Shown one piece after another: positions 34,535 through 42,915 of a stretch of 57,845 bases of DNA. Under the pieces are notes generated by a model that saw only the letters and a list, made by a program, of their open reading frames with translations, was not told the DNA's origin and ran no database searches. The stretch lies in NCBI GenBank assembly GCA_934565775.1, contig CAKTIN010000003.1, positions 1 to 57,845 on the forward strand, in the 5' to 3' direction. Source of the stretch: an uncultured Oscillospiraceae bacterium (GTDB lineage: Bacteria > Bacillota > Clostridia > Oscillospirales > Oscillospiraceae). The translations under genes were made by a program, and so were the position numbers. Position 1 is the stretch's first letter, and every line of letters begins with the position of its first letter.

Positions 34535-36016
34535 ATGGAATATCAAAGCACGCGAAGCACGCAGACCGCCTCCCCCCGGGAGGCGGTGCTCCGGGGGATC
34601 GCCCCGGACGGGGGGCTCTATCTCCTGCCCCACATGGAGGCTCTGAGCTTCGACTGGCAGGCCTGCCTGAAGCAGAATTTTCTGGGAGCTGCCAATGAGA
34701 TTCTGTCTGCGCTCCTGCCGGATATTGGCGGGATGGAGGACCTGGTCCGCCGGGCCTATACGGGCCGGTTTGAGACCCCGGAAATCGCGCCGCTGGTCCC
34801 GGTAGGGGAGGACTATGTGCTGGAGCTCTTCCACGGCCCTACGGCGGCGTTTAAGGATGTGGCCCTGTCCATGCTGCCCCAGCTGCTCTCCGCAGCCCGG
34901 GCTCAGACCGGAGACTCGGCAGAGACGGCCATTCTCACCGCTACCTCCGGGGATACGGGAAAGGCTGCCCTGGAGGGATTCCGGGACGTTCCCGGGACGC
35001 AGATTCTGGTTTTTTACCCCTCGGAGGGAGTATCACCCATTCAGCAGGCCCAGATGGTCACCCAGGAGGGGCGAAATGTGACGGTTTGCGCCGTCCGTGG
35101 AAACTTTGACGACTGCCAGCGGGGAGTGAAGGAGGCCTTTGCGGCCCTGCCCCGGGAGGCGCTCCGCCGGGCGGGAGTGGAGCTGTCCTCGGCAAACTCC
35201 ATCAATATTGGCCGCCTTGCGCCTCAGATTCCTTATTATTTTACCGCCTACCGGGCGCTTCTGGACCGGGGGGCGGTGGGCCTGGGGGACCCGGTGGACT
35301 TTGTGGTCCCCACCGGCAATTTCGGAGATATTCTCGCCGGGTATCTGGCAAAGGCCCTGGGGCTGCCGGTGGGGCGGCTAATCTGCGCCTCCAACAGCAA
35401 CCGGGTGCTGACGGACTTCCTGACCACCGGACGCTATGACAGCCGCCGTCCCTTCCTGAAAACCTCCTCGCCCTCCATGGACATTCTGGTGTCCTCCAAT
35501 CTGGAGCGGCTGCTGTTTCTGGCCTCCGGCGGGGATTCCGCGGCTGTGGCGGGCTGGATGGACCGCCTGGGGAAACAGGGGGCTTATGAGGTGCCAAAGG
35601 GAGTCCTGGCCCGGATCCAGGAGGACTTTTCCGCCTATTTCTGTGACGAGGCTCAGACAACGGCAACCATCGGCGAGGTCTGGCGGGCGCACCGGTATCT
35701 GATCGACCCGCACACGGCGGTGGCCTTTTCCGCCGCCCGGCAGGACCGGCAGGCGCGGAAGAGCCGCGGCCCCCGGGTGATTCTTTCCACGGCCTCCGCC
35801 TTCAAATTCCCGGAGCCGGTGCTCCGGGGGCTGGGAGCCGAGGCGAAAGGGGACGCCTTTGACCAAATGGACGCCCTGGCCAGCCTGACCGGGCAGCCGG
35901 TTCCCGGGAGCCTGGCCAGGCTTCGGGAGAAGCCCCGGCTACACCGGGACTGCATCGGCCGGGAGGAGATCGTGCCCTATATCCGGAAACGGCTGGGGCT
36001 GGAGGACAGAGTATGA
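34535..36016 (+). CDS. thrC: Threonine synthase
   Basis: 493 residues from ATG 34535. Contains LRGIAPDGGLYLLP, the PLP lysine in GPTAAFKDVALSM (Lys107), ILTATSGDTGKAALEGF, ANSINIGRLAPQIPYYF and VVPTGNFGDILAGYLAKAL. Converts O-phosphohomoserine to threonine. ATGA overlap with thrB. The GTG at 34523 was not chosen because it overlaps the preceding stop. Confidence 0.96.
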   Translation: MEYQSTRSTQTASPREAVLRGIAPDGGLYLLPHMEALSFDWQACLKQNFLGAANEILSALLPDIGGMEDLVRRAYTGRFETPEIAPLVPVGEDYVLELFHGPTAAFKDVALSMLPQLLSAARAQTGDSAETAILTATSGDTGKAALEGFRDVPGTQILVFYPSEGVSPIQQAQMVTQEGRNVTVCAVRGNFDDCQRGVKEAFAALPREALRRAGVELSSANSINIGRLAPQIPYYFTAYRALLDRGAVGLGDPVDFVVPTGNFGDILAGYLAKALGLPVGRLICASNSNRVLTDFLTTGRYDSRRPFLKTSSPSMDILVSSNLERLLFLASGGDSAAVAGWMDRLGKQGAYEVPKGVLARIQEDFSAYFCDEAQTTATIGEVWRAHRYLIDPHTAVAFSAARQDRQARKSRGPRVILSTASAFKFPEPVLRGLGAEAKGDAFDQMDALASLTGQPVPGSLARLREKPRLHRDCIGREEIVPYIRKRLGLEDRV

Positions 36017-36888
36017 TTCGGGTGCGGGTCCCCGGGACCTCAGCCAATCTTGGCCCCGGTTTTGACTGCTTCGGGATCGCCTGGCAGCTGTATCAGGAGC
36101 TGACCTTTTCCCCCTGCGGTCAATTGGAAATTACCGGCTGCCCGGCGGCCTATCAAAATGCCGGGAATCTGGCCTATGTAGCCTTCTGCCGGACCCTGGA
36201 GGCGAAGGGGATCCCCCTGCCGGAGGGGCTCCGGATTGCGTTTGTCCGTTCGGAAATTCCAATTTCCCGGGGCCTTGGGTCCTCCGCCGCGCTGATCTGC
36301 GCGGGAATCGCAGGAGCGGACGGAATGTACGGCCTGGGGCTGAGCCCTGCGGAGAAGCTTGCTCTGGCGGCCCGGCTTGAAGGGCATCCGGACAATGCGG
36401 CCCCGGCCCTTTTGGGGGGCTTTACCGTCTGCGCCGCCCTGGGCGGGGAGGCGACGGCTGCGGCCTATGGGGTCAGCGGCCGGCTGCACTTTGCCGCAAT
36501 GATCCCGGATTTTGAGCTGAGCACCCGGCGGGCCCGGGCCGCCCTGCCGGAGCAGGTCCCCCTGCGGGACGCCGTGTTCGATCTCTCCCGGGCGGCGCTG
36601 CTGCCTCGGGCCCTGGAACAGGGGGATTGGGCGCTTTTGTCCCGGTGTATGGACGACCGGCTGCATCAGCCCTACCGGTTTCCCCTGATCCCGGGGAGCG
36701 ACCGGGCAATCGCTCTGGCCCGGGAACAGGGAGCCGTGGTGTGCATTTCCGGCGCCGGGCCGACGCTTTTGTGCGTCAGTCCGGAGGAGGGCTTCGCGGC
36801 GGCTCTGGGAGCAGCCCTGAGACCTGTGCTCCCGGGGTGGCAGGTCCGGCGGCTGCTGCCGGACCACTCCGGAACGGTTCTTCTGTAA
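36013..36888 (+). CDS. thrB: Homoserine kinase
   Basis: 291 residues, GHMP kinase fold. MIRVRVPGTSANLGPGFDC, the ATP loop SRGLGSSAALICAGI, HPDNAAPALLGGFTV and ISGAGPTLLCV are all present. Supplies phosphohomoserine to ThrC; the operon order thrC-thrB supports this. Confidence 0.96.
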   Translation: MIRVRVPGTSANLGPGFDCFGIAWQLYQELTFSPCGQLEITGCPAAYQNAGNLAYVAFCRTLEAKGIPLPEGLRIAFVRSEIPISRGLGSSAALICAGIAGADGMYGLGLSPAEKLALAARLEGHPDNAAPALLGGFTVCAALGGEATAAAYGVSGRLHFAAMIPDFELSTRRARAALPEQVPLRDAVFDLSRAALLPRALEQGDWALLSRCMDDRLHQPYRFPLIPGSDRAIALAREQGAVVCISGAGPTLLCVSPEEGFAAALGAALRPVLPGWQVRRLLPDHSGTVLL

Positions 36889-36892
36889 ATCG

Positions 36893-36922
36893 AAAGCGCT
36901 GCCGCCTCCGGCAGCGCTTTTT
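36893..36922 (+). terminator. Terminator after thrB
   Basis: 12-bp perfect stem (36893-36904 with 36909-36920, loop CCTC) ending in TTTTT. Confidence 0.88.
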
Positions 36923-36924
36923 GA

Positions 36925-36953
36925 TTGACGAATGGGGTCGGATTTGCTACAAT
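36925..36953 (+). promoter_or_regulatory. Promoter of larE-larB-larC
   Basis: TTGACG (36925-36930), 17-bp spacer, TACAAT (36948-36953) with a TGC extension; directly after the thrB terminator. Confidence 0.75.
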
Positions 36954-36977
36954 AAAACCCGAAATGAGGTGACGCTT

Positions 36978-37733
36978 TTGGAACTCAAGGATTTTTTTGC
37001 CCAGCATCCGAAGGTCGCGGTCGCTTTTTCCGGCGGGGTGGATTCGGCCTATTTGCTTTACGCCGCCAGGGCCGCCGGAGCGCAGACCATGGCCTATTAT
37101 GTACACTCGCCTTTTCAGCCGGCCTTTGAGCTGGAGGACGCGGAGCGCCTGTGCCGGGAGCTGAACCAGCCTCTGCGGATTCTGGAGGCGGACCCCCTTG
37201 GGGACCCCAGAGTCCGGGCGAACCCCGACAACCGCTGCTATTACTGTAAGCAGACCATTTTCGGCCTGATCCGGCGGGCGGCGGCGGAGGACGGTTATAG
37301 CGTGCTTCTGGACGGCACCAACGCCTCGGACGACGCGGCGGACCGGCCGGGGATGCGCGCTCTGACGGAGCTGGAGGTGCTCTCGCCTCTGCGGCTGTGC
37401 GGCATTACAAAGGCCCAGGTCCGCGCTCTTTCCCGGGAGGCGGGACTGTTCACCTGGGACAAGCCTGCCTATGCCTGCCTGGCGACGCGGATCCCCACAG
37501 GGCAGGAGATCACGGCAGAGGCCCTGCGCCGGGTGGAGCAAGCAGAGACAGCCCTGGCCCGGCTGGGCTTCCGGGATTTCCGGGTGCGGCTGGTGGGCGA
37601 CGCGGCAAAGCTTCAGGTCACCTGCGGGCAGCTGCCAATGGTCCTGGAGCATAGAGAGCAAATTCTGGAGACCCTGTCGCCACTGTTCGGAGCGGTCACA
37701 CTGGACCTCCAGCCCAGAAAGGCGAGTCAATAA
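36978..37733 (+). CDS. larE: LarE, ATP-dependent sulfur transferase of nickel-pincer cofactor synthesis
   Basis: 251 residues from TTG 36978 with GAGGTGA upstream; a longer upstream frame is rejected because it runs over thrB and its terminator. PP-loop FSGGVDSAYLLY, a CYYCKQ pair (Cys87, Cys90) and KPAYACLATRIPTG, whose Cys167 corresponds to the sacrificed or cluster-binding Cys of LarE. It sulfurates the pyridinium bis-carboxylate made by LarB. Whether the enzyme uses one Cys or a 4Fe-4S route cannot be decided by eye. Confidence 0.93.
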   Translation: MELKDFFAQHPKVAVAFSGGVDSAYLLYAARAAGAQTMAYYVHSPFQPAFELEDAERLCRELNQPLRILEADPLGDPRVRANPDNRCYYCKQTIFGLIRRAAAEDGYSVLLDGTNASDDAADRPGMRALTELEVLSPLRLCGITKAQVRALSREAGLFTWDKPAYACLATRIPTGQEITAEALRRVEQAETALARLGFRDFRVRLVGDAAKLQVTCGQLPMVLEHREQILETLSPLFGAVTLDLQPRKASQ

Positions 37734-38489
37734 ATGGAACATATGGATTTGGAGGCGCTTTTGCAGGCGGTAGCCGCAGGGAAGGTCAGCGTGGAGGAGG
37801 CCATGCTGCAAATGAAGCAGCAGCCCTTTGAGGATCTGGGCTATGCCAAGGTGGACTTCCACCGGTCCCTGCGCCAGGGCAGCCAGGAGGTCCTTTACGG
37901 CGCGGGAAAGACCCCGGAGCAGATGATCGGAATCCTCAGAGCCATGGGCGCCCGGGATTGCAAAAATATACTGGTGACCCGGCTGAGCCCAGAGGCGGCG
38001 GAGGCCGTAGGGGCGCAGATCGAGCTGGACTATCATAAAGAGGCAAGGCTTGCCGTGGCGTTCCCCGGACCGCACCCCAGCGTCGGTTCAATTGTGATTG
38101 CCACCGGCGGGACCAGCGATATTCCCGTGGCCGAAGAGGCGGCGGTGACGGCGGAGAGCCTGGGGAACCGGGTGACGCGGCTGTATGACGTGGGCGTGGC
38201 CGGAATCCACCGGCTGCTGCAAAATCTGGAGCCCATTATGACGGCCCGGGTGATCATTGCGGTGGCTGGGATGGAGGGGGCTCTGGCCTCCGTGGTGGGA
38301 GGCCTGGCCTCCTGCCCGGTGATCGCCGTGCCCACCAGCGTGGGCTATGGCGCCAGCTTCGGCGGCGTTTCCGCTCTGCTATCTATGCTGAACTCCTGCG
38401 CCTCCGGGGTCAGTGTGGTAAATATCGATAACGGCTTTGGGGCCGGGTTCCTGGCCAGCCGGATCAACCAAATGGAGGGTCTGAAATGA
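37734..38489 (+). CDS. larB: LarB, nickel-pincer cofactor biosynthesis carboxylase/hydrolase
   Basis: 251 residues. MDLEALLQAVAAGKVSVEEA opens, then GYAKVDFHRSLRQG and the PurE-like C-terminal domain (IVIATGGTSDIPVAEEA, VIIAVAGMEGALASVVGG, VPTSVGYGASFGG). It carboxylates and hydrolyses nicotinic acid adenine dinucleotide. The start is directly after the larE stop; ATGA overlap with larC. Confidence 0.94.
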   Translation: MEHMDLEALLQAVAAGKVSVEEAMLQMKQQPFEDLGYAKVDFHRSLRQGSQEVLYGAGKTPEQMIGILRAMGARDCKNILVTRLSPEAAEAVGAQIELDYHKEARLAVAFPGPHPSVGSIVIATGGTSDIPVAEEAAVTAESLGNRVTRLYDVGVAGIHRLLQNLEPIMTARVIIAVAGMEGALASVVGGLASCPVIAVPTSVGYGASFGGVSALLSMLNSCASGVSVVNIDNGFGAGFLASRINQMEGLK

Positions 38490-39691
38490 AAACGCTGTAT
38501 TTGCAGTGCGCCATGGGCGCGGCGGGGGATATGCTGACGGCGGCGCTGTATGAGCTGCTGCCGGATCAGGTGGGATTTTTGAAGGCCATGAACGCCGCCG
38601 GCCTTCCCGGCGTGACCTTTTCTGCGGAAAAAACCCAAAACGGGGGCATTTCCGGGACGCACATCTCCGTCCTGGTTGCCGGGCACGAAGAGCATGAGCA
38701 CGCCGGTGCGCCCCACCATCCCCACCACTTTCACCTTTCCGACCTTTACGCCCTTATGGAGGGGACCGGCCTGCCAGAGGCGGTGATCGCCCGGGGCAAG
38801 CGGGTTTATGACCGGATCGCCCGGGCGGAGGCCCAGGTCCACGGCGCGCCGGTGGAGGAGGTCCATTTCCACGAGGTGGGCGCGCTGGACGCGGTGGCGG
38901 ATGTGCTGGGAGCGTGCTACGCGCTGTATCTGCTGGGCCCGGACCGGGTGGTGGTATCTCCGGTCCATGTGGGCTACGGTACTGTGCGCTGCGCCCATGG
39001 GCTCCTGCCGGTCCCGGCTCCGGCTACCGCCCGGCTCCTGCTGGGTGTCCCGACCTATGCCGGAGAAATCGAGGGGGAGCTGTGCACGCCCACCGGCGCC
39101 GCTCTGCTGACGGAATTTGCCAACTGCTATGGGCAAATGCCGCCTATGACGGTCTCCAGCATCGGCATCGGCCTGGGGAGGAAGGAATTTGTGGCCCCCA
39201 ATTGCCTGCGGGCATTCCTTGGACAGGAACAGGGGCAGCAGGGGCAGATCACGGAGCTGGTGTGCAACCTGGATGATATGACCCCAGAGGCCCTGGCATA
39301 TGCCTGCCGGGCGATTCTGGCCGGGGGCGCGCTGGATGTGTATACGGTGCCGGGTACCATGAAAAAGGGCCGCCCGGGGTGGGTCCTGACGGTCCTGTGC
39401 CAGCCCGAGCGGGTAGGGGAGCTGCTGCCCCTGATCTTCCAGGAGACCTCCAGCAACGGGGTCCGCGCCCGGCAGTGCGGGAAGTATTTCCTCCGCCCCG
39501 AGACGCAGACGGTCTCCACCGCCTTTGGCCCGGTCCGGCGAAAGACTGCCGCCGGTTATGGGGCCGTGCATCAAAAGCCGGAGTTTGAGGACGTGGCCCG
39601 GCTGTCGGAAAGTGCGGGCGTTCCCTTTGAAACGGTCTGGCAACAGGCCATGCAGGGAGAGACGGTAGAGGCAGGTTCTTCCAATTTTTAA
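38486..39691 (+). CDS. larC: LarC, nickel-insertion protein (single open frame)
   Basis: 401 residues. MKTLYLQCAMGAAGDMLTAAL, a His-rich stretch (HEEHEHAGAPHHPHHFH) likely to bind nickel, VEEVHFHEVGALDAVADVLG and CNLDDMTPEALAYACRAIL near the C-terminal LarC2 domain. In some lactobacilli LarC1/LarC2 are joined by frameshifting; here one uninterrupted frame covers both. No lactate racemase (LarA) is in the window, so the client is encoded elsewhere. Confidence 0.94.
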   Translation: MKTLYLQCAMGAAGDMLTAALYELLPDQVGFLKAMNAAGLPGVTFSAEKTQNGGISGTHISVLVAGHEEHEHAGAPHHPHHFHLSDLYALMEGTGLPEAVIARGKRVYDRIARAEAQVHGAPVEEVHFHEVGALDAVADVLGACYALYLLGPDRVVVSPVHVGYGTVRCAHGLLPVPAPATARLLLGVPTYAGEIEGELCTPTGAALLTEFANCYGQMPPMTVSSIGIGLGRKEFVAPNCLRAFLGQEQGQQGQITELVCNLDDMTPEALAYACRAILAGGALDVYTVPGTMKKGRPGWVLTVLCQPERVGELLPLIFQETSSNGVRARQCGKYFLRPETQTVSTAFGPVRRKTAAGYGAVHQKPEFEDVARLSESAGVPFETVWQQAMQGETVEAGSSNF

Positions 39692-39773
39692 CGGGATTAC
39701 ATAAAAAATCCTGATTTTACGGGAAAAAAGTTCAAAGCTTGTTCATATCCTGTTCACAGTGCTCCGATATGAT

Positions 39774-39902
39774 AGCACCGTGGAGAGTAGCTTAGGTTCA
39801 CTGAGCCCTTCCTCTCCGCACCTCTTCCTTTCTCTCTTTTCTTTTTTCCAACCAATACTTCCCTGTATTCAAAGCGCTCCGGTCCGCCGGGGCGCTTTGA
39901 AT
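39774..39902 (+). other. Structured non-coding stretch between larC and tRNA-Ser
   Basis: No gene was found in 39692-40013. Two elements stand out. One is a nested hairpin: an outer GTGGAGAG/CTCTCCGC stem (about 39780-39820) enclosing GCTTAG/CTGAGC, followed by a long pyrimidine run. The other is a 15-bp stem with one G-U pair (39868-39882 with 39887-39901). A possible -10 (TATGAT, 39768-39773) precedes them. Possibly a small RNA with a terminator, or only decayed sequence; I do not recognise a family. Confidence 0.35.
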
Positions 39903-39925
39903 TTGAAAAAAAGCGAAAAAAGGGC

Positions 39926-39957
39926 TTGACATTTCTCGCCAAATCGTGTAATATAAT
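39926..39957 (+). promoter_or_regulatory. Promoter of tRNA-Ser
   Basis: Consensus -35 TTGACA (39926-39931), then TAATAT (39949-39954, 17-bp spacer) overlapping TATAAT (39952-39957). Confidence 0.75.
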
Positions 39958-40013
39958 GAGGCTGATTTGAGTTCAGCAAATGAATAGAGCTGAGTTTTCA
40001 GTTCAGCCAGTAT

Positions 40014-40105
40014 GGAGAAGTCGCGTAGCTGGCCGAGCGCGCACGATTGGAAATCGTGTATACCTCAAAAGGGTATCGAGGGTTCAAATCCCTCCTTCTC
40101 CGCCA
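40014..40105 (+). tRNA. tRNA-Ser (GGA)
   Basis: 92 nt with encoded CCA. Acceptor GGAGAAG pairs with CTTCTCC. Anticodon stem CACGA/TCGTG holds loop TTGGAAA with anticodon GGA at 40049-40051. There is a long class II variable arm (TATACC...GGGTATC) and a T-arm GAGGGTTCAAATCCCTC. Reads UCC and UCU. Confidence 0.97.
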
Positions 40106-40106
40106 T

Positions 40107-40137
40107 AAAAAGCACTTGCGAAAGCAAGTGCTTTTTT
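40107..40137 (+). terminator. Terminator after tRNA-Ser
   Basis: AAAAAGCACTTGC paired with GCAAGTGCTTTTT around a GAAA loop, immediately downstream of CCA. Confidence 0.9.
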
Positions 40138-40236
40138 CTAAGGCTTTCAAAACCATGAGCTTTTAGAAAATTTGGAAGCTCTTTTTCTTTGAGGTTTTCA
40201 TTTTGAAGGAAGCCTTCGGGCGCGGGGGAGTCGGGT

Positions 40237-40953
40237 ATGTTTACTTTGGAGCATTTTCTTTGGATGGGTCTGTGCGCCGTCCTGATCGCGGGGCTAACCC
40301 TGGTGAGCATTCGGAAAAAGCTGAGCCTCCATGGGGCGGGCTGCATCATGACGGGGATCTGCCTGCTCAGCGAACTGAGCAAAATCCTAAGCAATATGCT
40401 CCCCAGCGAGGGCGGCGGGATGCACCTGGACCCGGGCTGCCTGCCCTTCCATCTGTGCAGCTTGATGATTTTTGTGGTGCTGTATCTGACCTTCGGTAAG
40501 GCGGGCGGATTGCGGCTGCTGATGATGAACTTTCTTGCCGTGGCCGGTCTTTTAGGCAGCGTCAGCGCCATTCTGATTCCCACCAACGGGACGGACTTCT
40601 CGTCCCTTCCGGCGTATCAGTGCTTTGTGTACCATGCCGGGCTGCTGTGGTTTGCCCTTTATCTGATCCTGTCCGGGCAGGCGCAGCTGGGGACCCTGGG
40701 CAGCCTGGCAAAGAACCTTGCCCTTATGCTCGGGCTCTGTGTTGGGATGCTGTACGGCAACAGCGCCCTTTCCGCCTATGATACGAATTTCTTTTATCTG
40801 ACCCGTCCGCCCATGGAAAATCTGCCGTATCTGAATCTGGACCAGGGGTGGTATGTGTATTTCCTGCGGCTTCTGATTCTGGGGGCCGGGCTGGTCGCCC
40901 TGCTGCATTTGCCGTTCCTTCTTCTGCATCGAAAAAAGGCGCCGGAGGCATGA
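40237..40953 (+). CDS. YwaF-like integral membrane protein
   Basis: 238 residues with about six or seven hydrophobic spans. PGCLPFHLCSLMIF and DTNFFYLTRPPMENLPYLNL match the YwaF/TIGR02206 (TMEM164-like) family. Function is not established in bacteria. RBS GGGGGAG about 6 nt before the ATG. Its last codons lie inside the shared terminator. Confidence 0.8.
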   Translation: MFTLEHFLWMGLCAVLIAGLTLVSIRKKLSLHGAGCIMTGICLLSELSKILSNMLPSEGGGMHLDPGCLPFHLCSLMIFVVLYLTFGKAGGLRLLMMNFLAVAGLLGSVSAILIPTNGTDFSSLPAYQCFVYHAGLLWFALYLILSGQAQLGTLGSLAKNLALMLGLCVGMLYGNSALSAYDTNFFYLTRPPMENLPYLNLDQGWYVYFLRLLILGAGLVALLHLPFLLLHRKKAPEA

Positions 40954-40968
40954 GCCCCCGGCGCTTTT
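40939..40968. terminator. Shared terminator of the YwaF-like gene and asnB
   Basis: 11-bp stem with one mismatch (40939-40949 with 40954-40964), T-run TTTTCTT on plus and A-run AAAAAA upstream for the minus strand. Confidence 0.75.
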
Positions 40969-40969
40969 C

Positions 40970-42790
40970 TTAGACAAGCGCCACCCGGTAGTGCTTCAGC
41001 CAGAAATTGATCTGGAGCATATAGGCCATGGTTTGTGGGATGTTCATAAGCTGGCCGTACCAGGGCCAGGCGGTCTGTGCCGTCTTGAGCCCCTCCAGGG
41101 CCACGCGGTCTACCAGAGCGTGGATCGGAGCGCTCGGGTCGGCAAGAACCTCGTCCAGACGTTGGGTGACGGCCGCCAGATAGGCGGGGTTGTGGGTCTT
41201 GGGATAGGGGCTCTTCTTCCGCCAGAGGACCTCCTCCGGCAGAAACTCCGCCATTGCCCTGCGGAGCAGACCCTTTTCATAGCCGTCCTTGTCCTTAAAG
41301 GCCCAGGGGACGCTGTACAGATATTCGGCAATGCGCCAGTCGCAGAAGGGGACCCGGACCTCCAGCCCGGAGAACATACTCATTCGGTCCTTGCGGTCCA
41401 GAAGGGTCTGCATAAACCAGCGGAAGTTGAGATTGACCATCTCCTGCATCCGCCGCTCCTCCGGGGGCGTATCCGGCAGAATCAGGCTCTCTGCGCAGGT
41501 GGCGCGGTAGCGGCTGTTTACATAGTCTGCCGGATCGATCCGGTCTCGATAGTCCCTGTGCAGGAAGGACGCCCGCCAGGCCGTGGACTGAGCCCAGGGA
41601 AAGCCCGCCTTTGCCCGGACCTCCGGATCCCGGTACCAGGGGTACCCGCCGAAGATCTCGTCGGCGCACTCCCCGGATAGGGCGACGGTTGCGGTTTTCT
41701 TGATTTCCCGGCAGAAGAGCAGCAGGGAGGAATCCACATCGGCCATGCCGGGCAGGTCCCGGGCCAGAACCGCCTCTTCCAGGGCGTCGGTGAGCTCCGG
41801 CGTATCCAGAGTGACCGGGTGATGGTCGGAATCCAGATAGGATACCATGCGGCGGATATAGGCGCTGTCGCTGTTGGGCTGGAACTTGGAGGCGTGGAAG
41901 AATTCCTCGTTTTTTGCGTAATCTACGGAGAAGGTGACCAGCCGCTCTCCCCGCCGGGCCAGATACCGGGCGGCGACGGAGGAAATCAGGCTGGAATCCA
42001 GCCCGCCGGACAGGAAAGTGCACACCGGCACATCAGAGACCAGCTGGCGCTCAATGGCGTCCTTCACCAGATACCGGACGTGCTCGGCGGTCTCCGCAAA
42101 GGTCTCCCGATGCTCCCGGGGGGTGAGCTGCCAGTAGCGCCGGAGCGTCAAGCGGCTGCCGTCCCAATAGCCGCAGCAGCCGGGCTCCACCTCTAGAATA
42201 TCCCGGAAAACCCCGCAGCCAGGGGTGCGCCCAGGGCCGATGAGCAGCAGCTCCGATACGCCCTGGGAGTCGATCCGGGGCCGGACCTGGGGATGGGCCA
42301 GGAGCGTCTTGATCTCGGAGGCAAAGGCCAGGCCGCCGCCCACCCGGGTGTAAAACAGGGGCTTCACCCCGATGCGGTCTCGGGCCAGGAACAGCCGCCC
42401 TGCGCCGCATTCCCAGATACCAAAGGCGAAAATGCCGTTCAGGCGGTCCACGCAGTCCCGCCCCCACTGGGCATAGCTGTGGAGCAGCACCTCCGTGTCG
42501 GAGTGAGTGCGGAAGCCGTGCCCTAGGGCCTCCAGCTCCCGGCGCAGCTCCGGCGTATTGTATAGCTCGCCGTTATAGACCAGGACCAGCTTCTGCCCGC
42601 CCCACTCCAGCTCCATGGGCTGGCGGCCTCCCGCCGGGTCCACCACAGCCAGCCGGGCGTGCAGCAGGGCAAGATCCGGCGCCAGATAGGAGCCCTGCTG
42701 ATCCGGGCCCCGGCGCTCCATGGTGGAGCGCATGGCGCATAAAATTCTTTCGTCATAGGATACGCCGATCAGACCCGCTATGGCGCACAT
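40970..42790 (-). CDS. asnB: Asparagine synthase (glutamine-hydrolysing), AsnB
   Basis: 606 residues from ATG 42790, chosen because AAAGGAG lies 8 nt upstream and it exposes Cys2, the glutaminase nucleophile (MCAIAGLIG). RGPDQQG, VVDPAGGRQPM and VYNGELYN belong to the Ntn glutaminase domain (1 to about 200). The synthetase domain has the PP-loop FLSGGLDSSLI and SGECADEIFGGYPWYRD. Single gene with its own promoter. Confidence 0.93.
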   Translation of the reverse strand: MCAIAGLIGVSYDERILCAMRSTMERRGPDQQGSYLAPDLALLHARLAVVDPAGGRQPMELEWGGQKLVLVYNGELYNTPELRRELEALGHGFRTHSDTEVLLHSYAQWGRDCVDRLNGIFAFGIWECGAGRLFLARDRIGVKPLFYTRVGGGLAFASEIKTLLAHPQVRPRIDSQGVSELLLIGPGRTPGCGVFRDILEVEPGCCGYWDGSRLTLRRYWQLTPREHRETFAETAEHVRYLVKDAIERQLVSDVPVCTFLSGGLDSSLISSVAARYLARRGERLVTFSVDYAKNEEFFHASKFQPNSDSAYIRRMVSYLDSDHHPVTLDTPELTDALEEAVLARDLPGMADVDSSLLLFCREIKKTATVALSGECADEIFGGYPWYRDPEVRAKAGFPWAQSTAWRASFLHRDYRDRIDPADYVNSRYRATCAESLILPDTPPEERRMQEMVNLNFRWFMQTLLDRKDRMSMFSGLEVRVPFCDWRIAEYLYSVPWAFKDKDGYEKGLLRRAMAEFLPEEVLWRKKSPYPKTHNPAYLAAVTQRLDEVLADPSAPIHALVDRVALEGLKTAQTAWPWYGQLMNIPQTMAYMLQINFWLKHYRVALV

Positions 42791-42812
42791 GAGCATCACT
42801 CCTTTACCCGGT

Positions 42813-42843
42813 ATTCTATGCAGCGGTGGACCGCAGCGTGCAA
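42813..42843 (-). promoter_or_regulatory. asnB promoter with palindrome in the spacer
   Basis: Minus strand TTGCAC (42838-42843), a 19-bp spacer and TAGAAT (42813-42818). The spacer is filled by an imperfect 8+8 inverted repeat (42820-42827 with 42830-42837, GCAGCGGT/ACCGCAGC on plus), a possible operator. Confidence 0.5.
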
Positions 42844-42869
42844 TTCCAAATTTTTCCCCCTTTTTCGCC

Positions 42870-42899
42870 GTATAGGCCCGCCGGTTCCGACCATACTAG
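42870..42899 (+). promoter_or_regulatory. Possible sporulation-type (SigE/SigK-like) promoter
   Basis: CATACTAG (42892-42899) preceded, 15 bp upstream, by GTATAGG (42870-42876). It resembles the SigE -10 (CATACAAT) and -35 (ATA core) but is not a full match. It fits the spore-type products downstream. Confidence 0.35.
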
Positions 42900-42915
42900 T
42901 GCCGGGTGATGCAAT

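Noticed and set aside
36627..37733. 368-residue version of LarE
   Set aside because: The upstream part lies over thrB, its terminator and the larE promoter; TTG 36978 fits the family start.
40065..40586. 173-residue minus-strand frame ending in a EKEGFEPSIPF-like tail
   Set aside because: The tail is the antisense reading of the tRNA-Ser T-arm; such EGFEPS proteins are a known false-gene artefact, and the rest lies opposite the YwaF-like gene.
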